Both the position numbers and the translations under genes were made by a program. The notes under the pieces are model-generated. The model saw only the letters and a program-made list of their open reading frames with translations. It did not search any database and was not told the origin of the DNA. Below, in pieces: positions 44,073-53,174 of a stretch of 64,000 nt of DNA; positions within the stretch are counted from its first letter, which is position 1, and each line of letters begins with the position of its first letter. This stretch comes from Piscinibacter sp. (GTDB lineage Bacteria > Pseudomonadota > Gammaproteobacteria > Burkholderiales > Burkholderiaceae_C): contig JAGOAS010000015.1 in the NCBI GenBank assembly GCA_017983795.1, positions 1 to 64,000 on the forward strand, in the 5' to 3' direction.

Positions 44073-45407
44073 TCAACCGCGCGCGGCGAGGCCGAGCCGT
44101 TCGCGCCAGTGCGCCAGCTGCGGCGTGTGGCCGCGCGCCAGCGCCCGCTCGTTGAGCAGCGCGCGGCCCAGCGGCCGGCTGCCGCCGGGCAGGGCGCAGG
44201 CGGCCAGCAGCGTGAGCTCGATGAGATCGCGCTGCGCATGGCTGCCGCCGAAGCGGTGCGCCGTCTCGCGCAGCGGCGCGAGCAGCGCGATGCTGCCGGC
44301 CGCATCGCCGGCGTCGAAGGCGAGCAGGCCGCGCATCAGCGGCAGGCCGACTTCGCGCGCCATCGCCGCGTTGGCGTCGCTGCCGCGTTCGGCGCGGCGC
44401 TGCACGGCGCCGAGCAGCGCCTGCGTGGCGGCGCCCTCACCCGTGCCGATCAGCGTCATCAGCGCGTGCGCGTCGTTGAAGGCCGAATGGCCGGCGTCGC
44501 GCGGCGTGAGATCCCAGCCCTGGGCCAGATCGTTCCAGCGCGCGCCGACGTCCGCGCCGAGCAGCTTCAGGCGCCACAACAAGGCCGCACCGTCGAGGCG
44601 CTGCAGCGTCAGCACGGCATGTGCGCTGCCCTGGTGGGCGTCGTGCAGCGCGAGTGCGCCGTCGAGGTCCATCGCCTCCAGGTGGAACAGCGCGAGGTGC
44701 CACCACAAGTGCCCGGCGAAGCCGTTGCCCTCGGCCCAGCCGGGCTGCTGCGCGCGCAGCCAGGCCTGGCCTTCGGCGTGGCGACCCTGCATCTCCATCA
44801 CGTGGGCGACGGCGTGCGTGGCCCAGGGCACTTTCGCAGCGCCGGCCAGCGCCTCGCGCCCCACGCCTTCCGCCTGCGCGTACAGGCCGCATTCCTCCAG
44901 GCCGAAGGCGTGCATGCCCAGCAGGTAGGGGCGCAGCGCATCGTCGGCCGGCCACTCGGGCAGCACGCGCGCGACGCGGCCGCGCAGGTTGCGCGCATCG
45001 CCGCGGTAGAAGTCGAACAGGTGCGCCCATTGCAGCGCGTACAGGTCGCGCGGGTGTTCGAGCAGGATCTGCTCCCAGGCCGCGCAGGCGCCATGCCAGT
45101 CGCCCGCCGCGCAGCGGCTCGCCGCGGCCCACAGCGCGCGCTCGCGCTCGGGCGCGTCGGCGGCGAGCAGGTCGGCCTGTTCGAGCGCGGCGCGCACGTC
45201 GGGCAGCAGCGAGGGTTCGGTGAGCGAGAGCAGGAAGCTCGCGCGCATCACGTGCGGCAGCATCCAGCCGGGGTCGGCGGCGATGGCGGCATCGATGTCG
45301 GCGATCGGCGCATCGAAGAAGGAGCACATGCGCCACAGCGCGGTCTCGGCGTGTTCCAGCGCTTGCTGCGAGGCCGTGCCGACGGGGTTGCCGCGACGGT
45401 CGTTCAT
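44073..45407 (-). CDS. TPR-repeat protein (TTC38-like)
   Basis: A 444-residue soluble protein starting at ATG 45407. It is all alpha, with degenerate tetratricopeptide units, such as ERALWAAASRCAAGDWHGACAAWEQILLEHPRDLYALQWAHLFDFYRGD and LLGMHAFGLEECGLYAQAEGVGREAL. The HAVAHVMEMQGRHAEGQAWL and HLWWHLALFHLE motifs are characteristic of the TTC38-like family, whose function is unknown. No signal peptide. The upstream amidase gene is on the same strand, with a 126-base gap holding no other gene. Confidence 0.82.
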   Translation of the reverse strand: MNDRRGNPVGTASQQALEHAETALWRMCSFFDAPIADIDAAIAADPGWMLPHVMRASFLLSLTEPSLLPDVRAALEQADLLAADAPERERALWAAASRCAAGDWHGACAAWEQILLEHPRDLYALQWAHLFDFYRGDARNLRGRVARVLPEWPADDALRPYLLGMHAFGLEECGLYAQAEGVGREALAGAAKVPWATHAVAHVMEMQGRHAEGQAWLRAQQPGWAEGNGFAGHLWWHLALFHLEAMDLDGALALHDAHQGSAHAVLTLQRLDGAALLWRLKLLGADVGARWNDLAQGWDLTPRDAGHSAFNDAHALMTLIGTGEGAATQALLGAVQRRAERGSDANAAMAREVGLPLMRGLLAFDAGDAAGSIALLAPLRETAHRFGGSHAQRDLIELTLLAACALPGGSRPLGRALLNERALARGHTPQLAHWRERLGLAARG

Positions 45408-45533
45408 GGCAGATGCGTCACCGAGCGCGGCGCGGGCGCGGCCTGCCGGTCTGCGCGCCGCCCGATATCGGTGCTCGACCGGCAGGCCACGCCCGGCCGA
45501 TGCCGCTCTCCGAAGCCACGAGACGAGCACCCA

Positions 45534-46934
45534 TCACAAAGGCGGCCGAGGCCAGGGCCGCTGCGCGGGCCGCAGCCGCTCCCACAGGCGCGCCACCTGC
45601 AGCACGCCGAGGTCGTCATGGCGCTGCCCGCTGATCTGCAGGCCGATGGGCAGGCCGGCGCTCGTGTAGCCGCAGTTGATGCTGGCCGAAGGCTGCTCGC
45701 TCATGTTGAAGGGCAGCGTGAAGCCGATGTGCTCGAGCGGGTGCGCCGGGTCGTTGGTGGGCGAGGCCCACTCGGCAGCGTAAGCCACCACCGGCGAGGT
45801 CGGGCTGATCAGCACGTCGAAGGGCGCGCAGGCGGCCACCGCGGCTTCGCGCATCGCGCCCATCTGGCTGTAGCCGCGGAACACCTGCTCGCCGCTGAGA
45901 TTCGCGCCGCCGCGCGCCCATTCGAGGATGAAGGGCAGCACGCGCGCGCGGCGCTCTTCCGGCAGCGCCGAGATGTCCAGCCAGCTGCGGCAGCGCCAGA
46001 AGGCGTCCATGCCGTCGATCATCGCGCGCGTCATGAAGGGCGCGATCGGCTCGACGATCGCGCCGGCGTCGGCAAAGCGCTGCGCCGCGGCCTCGACCGC
46101 CGCGCGCGTCTCGGGCTCGACGGGCAGGCCCCAGCCGGCGTCGAGCTGCAAGCCGATGCGCAGGCCCTTGGCATCGCGGTCGAGTCGATGCCAGGCGATG
46201 TCCTGCCAGGGCAGGCTCATGGTGTCGCGCGCATCGGGGCGGGAGAGCACGCCCATCATCAATGCTGCATCGACCACCGTGCGCGTCATCGGCCCGGCCA
46301 CGCGGCCGGCATAGGGCGGGAAGATCGGGATGCGCCCCAGGCTGGGCTTGAGCGCGAAGATGCCGCACCAGGCCGCCGGCAGGCGCACCGAGCCGCCGAT
46401 GTCGGTGCCGACGTGCAGCGGCCCGTAGCCGGCCGCCGCAGCCGCACCGGCGCCGGCGCTGCTGCCGCCGGGGTTCTTCGTCAGATCCCAGGGGTTGCGC
46501 GTCAGCGCATGGAAGCTCGACAGCCCCGAGGACAGCATGCCGTAGTCGGGCATGGTGGTCTTGCCGAGAATCACCGCACCGGCCTCGCGCAGCCGCGCGG
46601 CCGGCGGTGCGTCCTGCGCGGCCGGCACGAGCTCGGTGGCGGCGGTGCCCAGCGGCACGGGAACGCCGCGCGTGGCGATGTTCTCCTTGATGGTCGCCGG
46701 CACGCCGTCGAGCGCGCCGAGCGGCTCGCCCTTCAGCCAGCGCGCTTGCGACGCCTCGGCCTGCGCCAGCGCGGCCGCCGCATCGAGCGCATAGGTGGCG
46801 TGCAGGTGCGGCTCCCAGCGCTCGATGTGCGCGAGCACGGCGCGCAGCACCTCCACCGGGCCGAGCCGGCGCGTGCGGTAGGCGTCGCTCAGTTCGGCGG
46901 CGCTCAGGTCATGCAGCTCATGCAGTTCGGCCAT
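45534..46934 (-). CDS. Amidase signature family enzyme
   Basis: A 466-residue amidase. The Ser-cisSer-Lys triad is visible: Lys in GVPATIKENIATRG, the GGSSAGAGAAAAAGYGPLHVGTDIGGSVRLPA block with cis-Ser and nucleophile Ser (GGS in DIGGSVR). The C-terminus has SINCGYTSAGLPIGLQISGQRHDD. It hydrolyses an amide, but the substrate is unknown; GatA is unlikely because no gatB/gatC adjoins. The TonB receptor gene ends 11 bases upstream on the same strand, so it could be the last gene of that operon and might process the imported compound. Confidence 0.9.
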   Translation of the reverse strand: MAELHELHDLSAAELSDAYRTRRLGPVEVLRAVLAHIERWEPHLHATYALDAAAALAQAEASQARWLKGEPLGALDGVPATIKENIATRGVPVPLGTAATELVPAAQDAPPAARLREAGAVILGKTTMPDYGMLSSGLSSFHALTRNPWDLTKNPGGSSAGAGAAAAAGYGPLHVGTDIGGSVRLPAAWCGIFALKPSLGRIPIFPPYAGRVAGPMTRTVVDAALMMGVLSRPDARDTMSLPWQDIAWHRLDRDAKGLRIGLQLDAGWGLPVEPETRAAVEAAAQRFADAGAIVEPIAPFMTRAMIDGMDAFWRCRSWLDISALPEERRARVLPFILEWARGGANLSGEQVFRGYSQMGAMREAAVAACAPFDVLISPTSPVVAYAAEWASPTNDPAHPLEHIGFTLPFNMSEQPSASINCGYTSAGLPIGLQISGQRHDDLGVLQVARLWERLRPAQRPWPRPPL

Positions 46935-46944
46935 GCGGCGATCC

Positions 46945-49161
46945 TCACAGTTTCATCTCGAGCCGCAGCGTCGCATTCAGGTCTGTGCGGCCGACCGTAT
47001 TGACCGTCTGCAACTGCGAGCCCTGCAGCACGCTCACGGTGCCGACGCTGTCGATCGGCACGAGGTTGGCGAGCGAGAGACGCAGCCGCGTGCCAGCGTC
47101 GATCTGCCACAGCACATAGGCATCGAGCACGCGGCGCAGGCCCAGCTCCTGGCTCTGGAACTCGGTGAGCTGGGTGCGGTAGCCGGGCGTGAGGCCCAGC
47201 GAGCCGCCCACCGTCCAGGGCGTGCCGCGGAAGCGGTAGTCGGCGCCGAGGTTGCCCACCGCGTGCGGCTGCTGGTCGATGCGGTTGTCGGGGCCGGGCA
47301 CCGACTCGACGCGCGAGCGGTACAGGCTCAGGTTCATGCGCAGGTCCAGCGGCAGCCAGTCGGGTTGCAGCTCGGTGAGGCGGAACTTGGCGTCGAACTC
47401 GACGCCCTCCACCGTCGCGCGGCCGAGGTTGCGCGGCCGCGAGACCCAGCGCGGCTCGCCGGCCCAGGGCACGTCTTCCAGCGCGGTGACGTTGCGGATC
47501 AGGTCGCGGATGCGGCGGTGGAACAGGTTCACCGAGACGATGCCGCCGTTGGCGAGGTAGCGCTCCAGCGCGAGGTCGATGCCGTGCGACTGCTCGGGCT
47601 TGAGCTCGGGGTTGCCGGCGCGGTCGGGCGAGGAGGCGACGTTGCCGCCGGGCACCGGGTAGAGCGTGTTGAGTGCCGGCAGCGCGATCAGGTTGCGCAG
47701 CGTCGGCGCGCGGTAGCTCTGCGTCAGCGACAGGCGCAGCTGGTCGCGCCTGGGCGCATCGAAGCGCCACACCAGATGCGCCAGCGGCGAGATCACGCTG
47801 CTGCGGTTGTCCACCGGCGTGTCGCCGCTGTCACTGGTCGAGCGGATCGTCTCGACGCGCAGCCCCGCATAGGCCGACCAGTCGCGCGCCGGATCCCATT
47901 CGTCCTGCAGGTAGAGCGCGCGGCGCCGCGTGCGTGCCGACATGTCGATGCCGGTGGCGCCTTCCTGCAGCGCTCCGTCGAGCCAGGTGGCGTCGTCTTC
48001 GCGGCGCTGCGCGCCTTCCATCTCCCAGCCGCCGACCAGGTTGTGGCCGCTCCCGAGGCTGTGCAGCAGCTTGCCCGCGAGCGACCAGGAGCGGTCGCGG
48101 ATGCTGGTTTCGTTGCGCACGTCCAGCACCGGCGAAGCGTCGGCCGCGAACTGGTTCAGCGTCGAGCCCGCGTCGGCGCTGAAGTGCCCGGCGCCGCCGC
48201 GCAGCTCGATGCGCGTGTCGGGCCCGATGCGGCGCGTCAGCTGCAGGTTCAGGCGTGCGATGTCGTACGAGGACGAGCTCGCGCCGGCGCGCGTGGCATA
48301 GGGCGCGGCCGGCGCAGCACCAATCGCCGCCAGCGTGCCTTCGCTCTCGCCGCGCGACTGCCCGTGCATCAGGAAGGGCTGCAGCGTGAACTGCTCGCCG
48401 GGGCCGAGCCGCCACTGGAAGCGCGAGGAGGCGTTGATGCGCCGGCGCACCGAGCTGGCGAGGTCTTCGTCGAGCTGGTCGAGCGTCACCGCGCCGCTGC
48501 CGGTGTCGACGAAGGTGGTGCGCGTGGCGGTGTCGGTGCGATCGTGGTTCTCGCTCGCGTTGACGCTGACGTTGAAGCTGCCGTCCTCGCCGAACAGACC
48601 GTCGCGCGAGAGCGAGAGCTGCGGTGAGAGCCGGCCGCGCTCCAGGCTCAGCGCGGGGCGCAGCTCGGTATTGCGCCGGCGCAGCGGCTCGCGCAGGATG
48701 ATGTTGATGGTGCCGGCGATGGCGCGCGTGCCGGTCTCGGCGGTGGGTGCGCGCAGCAGCTCGATGCGCTCGACCATGTCGGGCGAGATCTGATCGATCG
48801 AGAAGCCCGGCGGCGGGCGTTCGCCGTCGATGAGGATCTGCGTGTAGCCGCTGCCCATGCCGCGCATGCGCAGATCGCCGCCGCGGCCGGGCCGGCCGCC
48901 CTGCGTGACGCCGGGCAGGCGGCGGATCACGTCGCCCAGCGTGCTGTCGCCGTACTGCTCGATCTCCTGGCGGCCGATCACGATCTTGGCCGCGCTGGCG
49001 TTGCGGCGCATCTCGGTGGGGTCGTCGCGCCGACCCTGCACTTCCACTCTCTCCAGCGAGGTCGACGCCGGCGCCGAGGCGGCCGCCGCCGGTGCCGCCG
49101 GCTGCGCGTGTGCGGCCGGCGCAAGGGCCAGCGCGGCCAGGGCGAGAAGCGCCGGCCTCAC
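46945..49161 (-). CDS. TonB-dependent outer-membrane receptor
   Basis: A 738-residue receptor. GTG 49161 overlaps the stop of the substrate-binding protein gene (GTGA) and is followed by a normal signal peptide (RPALLALAALALAPAAHAQ). The plug domain contains SLERVEVQGRRDD (TonB-box-like), DVIRRLPGVTQGGRPGRGGDLRMRGMG and YTQILIDGERPPPGF. The beta barrel ends in LNATLRLEMKL with a hydrophobic pattern for BAM recognition. Overlap with a peptide-type binding protein suggests a single uptake route from outer membrane to cytoplasm. Ligand unknown. Confidence 0.92.
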   Translation of the reverse strand: MRPALLALAALALAPAAHAQPAAPAAAASAPASTSLERVEVQGRRDDPTEMRRNASAAKIVIGRQEIEQYGDSTLGDVIRRLPGVTQGGRPGRGGDLRMRGMGSGYTQILIDGERPPPGFSIDQISPDMVERIELLRAPTAETGTRAIAGTINIILREPLRRRNTELRPALSLERGRLSPQLSLSRDGLFGEDGSFNVSVNASENHDRTDTATRTTFVDTGSGAVTLDQLDEDLASSVRRRINASSRFQWRLGPGEQFTLQPFLMHGQSRGESEGTLAAIGAAPAAPYATRAGASSSSYDIARLNLQLTRRIGPDTRIELRGGAGHFSADAGSTLNQFAADASPVLDVRNETSIRDRSWSLAGKLLHSLGSGHNLVGGWEMEGAQRREDDATWLDGALQEGATGIDMSARTRRRALYLQDEWDPARDWSAYAGLRVETIRSTSDSGDTPVDNRSSVISPLAHLVWRFDAPRRDQLRLSLTQSYRAPTLRNLIALPALNTLYPVPGGNVASSPDRAGNPELKPEQSHGIDLALERYLANGGIVSVNLFHRRIRDLIRNVTALEDVPWAGEPRWVSRPRNLGRATVEGVEFDAKFRLTELQPDWLPLDLRMNLSLYRSRVESVPGPDNRIDQQPHAVGNLGADYRFRGTPWTVGGSLGLTPGYRTQLTEFQSQELGLRRVLDAYVLWQIDAGTRLRLSLANLVPIDSVGTVSVLQGSQLQTVNTVGRTDLNATLRLEMKL

Positions 49162-50642
49162 CAGCTCAGCGCCGCCAGGTCGTTGGCGAAGATCGGCGAG
49201 CTGCTCCACAGGCCCTTGAGCGGCTTGCGCGCCACCGCGAACTGCGGCAGCTGGAACAGCCAAGCGTTGACCTGGTCGTCGGCCAGGCGGCGCTGGATGT
49301 CGCCGACGATCTTCAGCCGCGCCTTGGCGTCGGTGCTCGCGTTGTAGGAGGCCAGCAAGTCGCGGAAGGGCTTGCTGTCGTAGCCCCAGTAGTAGTTCGG
49401 GTCGGCGTAGCGATCGAAGTCCAGCGGCTCGACGTGGCTGATGATGGTGAGGTCGTAGTTGCCCTTGAAGGCACCCGACAGCCACTGCGCCCACTCGACG
49501 TTCTCGATCTTCGCGACGATGCCCGCCTTGGCGAGTTGCGCGGCGACGATCTCGCCGCCCTTGCGCGCGTACTGCGGCGGCGGCAGCGTGAGCGTCACGT
49601 TCAGCGGCGTGGCCACGCCGGCTTCCTTGAGCAGGCGCCTGGCCTTGTCGATGTCGTGCGGGCTCGCTCCGGTGAGGTCGACGTAGCCGGCGTCGCTGGG
49701 CACGAGGTGGCTGCCGATGGGCGCGCCGTAGCCTTCCAGCGCGCCATCGACGATCGCCTTGCGGTCGACCGCGGCCGCGATGGCACGGCGCACGCGCACG
49801 TCGTCGAAGGGCTTGCGCTTGTTGTTGATGGCGACGATGGTCTTGCCCTCGGTGCCGCCGATGGCCACCGTGAAGCGCTTGTCGGCCTGGAACTGCGGCA
49901 GGTTCTGCGGCGCGCCGAAGCGCGGCATGCCGTCGATGTCGCCGGCCAGCAGCGCCGACACCTGAGCGGCCGGGTCGCTGATGAAGCGCCAGGTCACCTT
50001 CTTCATCTTCACCGCGGCGGCGTTGCGGTAGTCGGGGTTCTTCGCCAGCGTGATGGAGGCGCCCTTCTTCCAGTCCTCGAAGCGGAACGGGCCGGTGCCG
50101 ATCGGCTTGGTCGCCGTGCCGGCCGCGCTCTTGGGGTCGAGAATGGCGGCGGTGGCCTCGCCCATGCGGAAGAGGAAGTTGCCGTCGGCCCGCTCGAGCA
50201 CCAGGATCACCGTGTAGGGGTCGGGCGTCTCGATGCGGCTGATGTTGTCGAATACCGACTTCTTGGCCTTGTTGGTCGAACCCTCCGCCTTCGCGCGCTC
50301 GAAGCTGAACTTCACGTCGCTGGCATCGAAGGCTTCGCCGTCGTGGAACTTCACGCCGCGGCGCAGCTTGAAGCTGTAGACCTTGCCGTCCGGGTCGACG
50401 CTCCAGCTCTCGGCCAGCAGCGGGCTCACCGTGCCGTCCATGCCGATCTTCGTCAGCCCTTCCAGCACGCTCAGGTGCACCACTTCGCCGATCGCGGCGG
50501 CCGAGGCCATGGTCGGGTCCAGCCCCGGCGCGGGTTCGAGCACCATGCCGAGCACGACGCTGTCCTTGCGGCTCTGGGCGGGGCTGGTGGCGGCGAGCGC
50601 GGCGAGCAGGGTGGCGGCGAGCAGGCGGGCGGTCGGGGTCAT
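49158..50642 (-). CDS. Peptide/nickel-type ABC substrate-binding protein (SBP_bac_5)
   Basis: A 494-residue periplasmic binding protein with signal peptide ending SPAQS. Family motifs: LDPTMASAAAIGEVVHLSVLEGLTKIGMDGTVSPLLAESWSVDPDGKVYSFKLRRGVKFHDGEAFDASDVKFSFER, IGTGPFRFEDWKKG and DDVRVRRAIAAAVDRKAIVDGAL. ATG 50642 overlaps the stop of the ATPase gene (ATGA) and its own stop overlaps the receptor start. It probably feeds the DppB/DppC-like permeases encoded at 55673-57465. Confidence 0.93.
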   Translation of the reverse strand: MTPTARLLAATLLAALAATSPAQSRKDSVVLGMVLEPAPGLDPTMASAAAIGEVVHLSVLEGLTKIGMDGTVSPLLAESWSVDPDGKVYSFKLRRGVKFHDGEAFDASDVKFSFERAKAEGSTNKAKKSVFDNISRIETPDPYTVILVLERADGNFLFRMGEATAAILDPKSAAGTATKPIGTGPFRFEDWKKGASITLAKNPDYRNAAAVKMKKVTWRFISDPAAQVSALLAGDIDGMPRFGAPQNLPQFQADKRFTVAIGGTEGKTIVAINNKRKPFDDVRVRRAIAAAVDRKAIVDGALEGYGAPIGSHLVPSDAGYVDLTGASPHDIDKARRLLKEAGVATPLNVTLTLPPPQYARKGGEIVAAQLAKAGIVAKIENVEWAQWLSGAFKGNYDLTIISHVEPLDFDRYADPNYYWGYDSKPFRDLLASYNASTDAKARLKIVGDIQRRLADDQVNAWLFQLPQFAVARKPLKGLWSSSPIFANDLAALSW

Positions 50643-51484
50643 CGAGGCTCCTCGGGTTCGTCGGATGGCGCCGTCACTGTAGCGGAGGCCGGCGCCGGCT
50701 CGCCCTCGTGCGCGGCGATCAGGGCGCGCGTGGTCGGATGCTGCGGGTTGCGGAAGATCGCCGCCGTCTCGCCGCGTTCGACGATGCGGCCATGCTGCAT
50801 CACCACCACCTCGTCGCAGACGTGGTCGACCACCGCGAGGTCGTGGCTGATCAGCAGGTAGGTCACGCCGTAGCGCTGCTGCAGCTCGATCAGCAGATTG
50901 AGCACCTGCGCCTGCACGGACACGTCGAGCGCGCTGACCGGCTCGTCGGCGACGATCAGCCGCGGCCGCGTGATCAGCGCACGCGCGATCGCGATGCGCT
51001 GGCGCTGGCCGCCGGAGAATTCGTGCGGGTACTTGGCCGCGTCGCTCGCGCGCAGGCCGACCGCTTCGAGCACCTCGGACACCGCGCGCTCTCGTTGGCC
51101 GGCGCTGTCCTGCTGCAGCGGCTCGGCGACGATGCGGCCGACCTTCATGCGCGGATCCAGCGAGCCGTAGGGATCCTGGAACACCATCTGGAAGTCGCGC
51201 CGCGCCGCGCGCAGCTCGCGCTCCGGCAGCGCATTCAGGTCGCGGCCCATGAACTCGACGCGGCCCGTGCTGGGCGGCTCCAGCGCCATCGCGATGCGCG
51301 CCAGCGTCGACTTGCCCGAGCCCGATTCGCCCACCACGCCGAGGCTGCGGCCGGCGTGCAATAACAGGCTCACGCCCTGCAACGCGTCGACATGCGCTGC
51401 CGGTGCAAGCAGGTGTTCGCGCGGCGCGCGGTAGCGGCGCGTCACCTCGTGCAGCGCCAGCAGCGGTGGTTCGGAGCGGTTCAC
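50639..51484 (-). CDS. Oligopeptide-type ABC ATPase (DppF/OppF-like)
   Basis: A 281-residue ATPase with GTG start 51484, taken because the ABC fold begins right after it (PPLLALHEVTRRY). Walker A GESGSGKST, Q-loop MVFQDPYGSLDPRM, signature FSGGQRQR, Walker B LIVADEP and ISHDLAVV are all intact. It matches the second ATPase (DppF) of peptide transporters; the first (DppD-like) is at 54699-55676, so the set is complete but split. Confidence 0.92.
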   Translation of the reverse strand: MNRSEPPLLALHEVTRRYRAPREHLLAPAAHVDALQGVSLLLHAGRSLGVVGESGSGKSTLARIAMALEPPSTGRVEFMGRDLNALPERELRAARRDFQMVFQDPYGSLDPRMKVGRIVAEPLQQDSAGQRERAVSEVLEAVGLRASDAAKYPHEFSGGQRQRIAIARALITRPRLIVADEPVSALDVSVQAQVLNLLIELQQRYGVTYLLISHDLAVVDHVCDEVVVMQHGRIVERGETAAIFRNPQHPTTRALIAAHEGEPAPASATVTAPSDEPEEPR

Positions 51485-51626
51485 GGCAAGGGATGATGCC
51501 CGAGGCCGGGAACGCGCTCGTCTGCATGTGCGTTGCGGCCCGTCACCAATCTGTGGCCCACATGTTCGTAAGGGCTGGTCGCGTGGCTGCGCCAAGCTGT
51601 GACGGACGTAAAGGTGGCGGATACAT

Positions 51627-51643
51627 GTGGGAAAACGTCCCAC
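51627..51643 (+). promoter_or_regulatory. Inverted repeat upstream of cytochrome lipoprotein
   Basis: GTGGGA-AAACG-TCCCAC is a perfect 6-base inverted repeat, 74 bases before the ATG at 51717, in the 232-base divergent gap with the ABC ATPase gene. It could be an operator or a leader hairpin. Nothing else was recognised in this gap. Confidence 0.3.
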
Positions 51644-51716
51644 GACGCCCTTATGGTTCGCACCCGCCGGGATGCAAGCCCCGGCTCACACCATCACAGA
51701 CCAGAAGGGTACGAGC

Positions 51717-53084
51717 ATGAAATCCAAGACATCGACGTCGTTGAAACTGAGCGCCGTGGCGTTCGCCACCGCGCTGCTGTTCGGCTGCGGCGGCGGCAAC
51801 GGCACCGACGGCGCGGACACCGCAGCCGCATCGAGCGTGCAGGTCAGCGAGACCGCCAACGCGCTGCGCGTGAGCGTCGCCAGCGACGACAGCAGTTCGG
51901 CCGGCAGCACCGTGCTCGCCCAGGCGCAGTACACGTTCAGCGCCACCGTGAGTGCAGGGCCGGATGCCGGTCAGACCATCAGCGGCACGCTGATGCTCAA
52001 GACCGAGCAGGAAGACGACGGCACCGAGGTCGAGGGCCTGCTGGTGCCGACCACCGCGGCGGCGACGACCACCACCACGAGCGCGGCGACCGACGCCCAG
52101 GTGGCCGCGCTGCGCGCGCAGCTCAAGACCAAGCTGGCCGACCTGCGCAGCGCCTACCGCGCCGATGTGCAGGTGCTGCTCGATACCCTCAAGGCCGCCA
52201 TGAAGGCCGGCGCACCCACCGACGGCAGCCACAAGCTGAGCGCGGCGCAGAAGGAAGCGCTGGCCGCCTTCAAGACGGCCTTCGCCGAGCGCACCACGCG
52301 CTATGAGACCGACGTGGCCACGGTGACGCAGGACATCCGCAGCCAGCTGCAGGCGCTGGGCGTGACGCTGGCCGACAAGGGCTCGCGCGACAGCGACGAC
52401 GACCGCCGCGAGAGCGCCAAGGGCTACAAGGTGAAGGGCGAGATCGCGGCCGACGGCTCGATCAAGCTGAAGATCAGCTACGGCGCGAAGACCATCGTGG
52501 CGACCGCCGGCCCCGCGGGTAGCGACGGCAGCCTGAGCGGCAACATCACCGGCCCGGCCAGCGGCGACACGGGCACGTGGACGGCCACGGTGGCTGGTGG
52601 CACGCCTGCGCCGGCACCTGCTCCGGCACCGGCCCCGGCACCCGCGCCGGCTCCGGCTCCCGCACCTGCCCCGGCACCTGCACCTGCACCTGCACCTGCG
52701 CCTGCGCCTGCGCCTGCGCCTGCGCCTGCGCCTGCACCTGCGCCTGCGCCTGCACCTGCACCTGCGCCTGCGCCTGCACCTGCACCTGCACCTGCACCTG
52801 CACCTGCACCTGCGCCCGCACCGGCACCTGCACCTGCACCTGCACCTGCGCCCGCACCGGCACCTGCACCGACGGGTGACGTTGCCGCGGGTCTCGCGCT
52901 CTACACCGCCAACTGCACTGGCTGCCACGGCACGGGCAAGGCGAGCGCGTCGCAAGCCAACACGGCGACCAAGCTGCAATCGGTCATGAACAGTGTGGGC
53001 AGCCACGTCAACATGGGGCTGAACACCAAGTTCAGCAGCCAGCAGCAGCTTGACCTGTCGGCCTACATCGCCAGCCCGAAGTAA
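51717..53084 (+). CDS. Lipoprotein with helical domain, long Pro-Ala linker and C-terminal cytochrome c domain
   Basis: A 455-residue protein starting at ATG 51717 (AAGGG upstream). Signal with lipobox LFGC. Then come a Ser/Thr/Ala-rich segment, a mostly helical domain (about 120-225: AALRAQLKTKLADLRSAYRADVQVLLDTLKAAM) and a beta-like part (KGYKVKGEIAADGSIKLKISYGAKTIV). About 89 residues of strict Pro-Ala alternation follow (52605-52872). The last 70 residues carry haem motif CTGCH and a plausible distal Met in NSVGSHVNMGL. Pro-Ala rods are extended and stiff, so the haem may be held far from the membrane. No close family is recognised for the helical domain. Confidence 0.82.
   Translation: MKSKTSTSLKLSAVAFATALLFGCGGGNGTDGADTAAASSVQVSETANALRVSVASDDSSSAGSTVLAQAQYTFSATVSAGPDAGQTISGTLMLKTEQEDDGTEVEGLLVPTTAAATTTTTSAATDAQVAALRAQLKTKLADLRSAYRADVQVLLDTLKAAMKAGAPTDGSHKLSAAQKEALAAFKTAFAERTTRYETDVATVTQDIRSQLQALGVTLADKGSRDSDDDRRESAKGYKVKGEIAADGSIKLKISYGAKTIVATAGPAGSDGSLSGNITGPASGDTGTWTATVAGGTPAPAPAPAPAPAPAPAPAPAPAPAPAPAPAPAPAPAPAPAPAPAPAPAPAPAPAPAPAPAPAPAPAPAPAPAPAPAPAPAPAPAPAPAPTGDVAAGLALYTANCTGCHGTGKASASQANTATKLQSVMNSVGSHVNMGLNTKFSSQQQLDLSAYIASPK
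52605..52872 (+). repeat. Hexanucleotide repeat array encoding (Pro-Ala)n
   Basis: About 45 copies of a six-base unit. The 5' part uses mixed codons (GCGCCG, GCACCT, GCTCCG, GCCCCG); from about 52676 the array is nearly pure CCTGCA/CCTGCG units, including repeated longer blocks. Such purity points to recent slippage expansion. All units are multiples of three, so length changes keep the frame. Confidence 0.85.
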
Positions 53085-53107
53085 GCCGTCAACCGGCCTT
53101 CCAGGCC

Positions 53108-53147
53108 AGGGCGGGCGTCCTCACGGGCGCCCGCCCTTCTTTCGTTG
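53108..53147 (+). terminator. Rho-independent terminator of the cytochrome lipoprotein gene
   Basis: AGGGCGGGCG (53108-53117) pairs exactly with CGCCCGCCCT (53128-53137) around a ten-base loop, followed by TCTTTCGTT. It is 24 bases after the stop codon at 53084 and is the clearest terminator in the window. Confidence 0.8.
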
Positions 53148-53174
53148 CGCTGTCGGGCAGCGTGCTACCCGGCG

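Noticed and set aside
52676-52860. CRISPR-like tandem repetition
   Set aside because: Units are six bases without spacers and lie inside a coding frame, so this is a coding microsatellite and not a CRISPR array.
52546-52989. Several open frames through the Pro-Ala array (Cys-Thr, Leu-His, Gln-Val repeats)
   Set aside because: They are frame-shifted readings of the hexamer array. Only the frame from 51717 has a signal peptide before and a cytochrome domain after.
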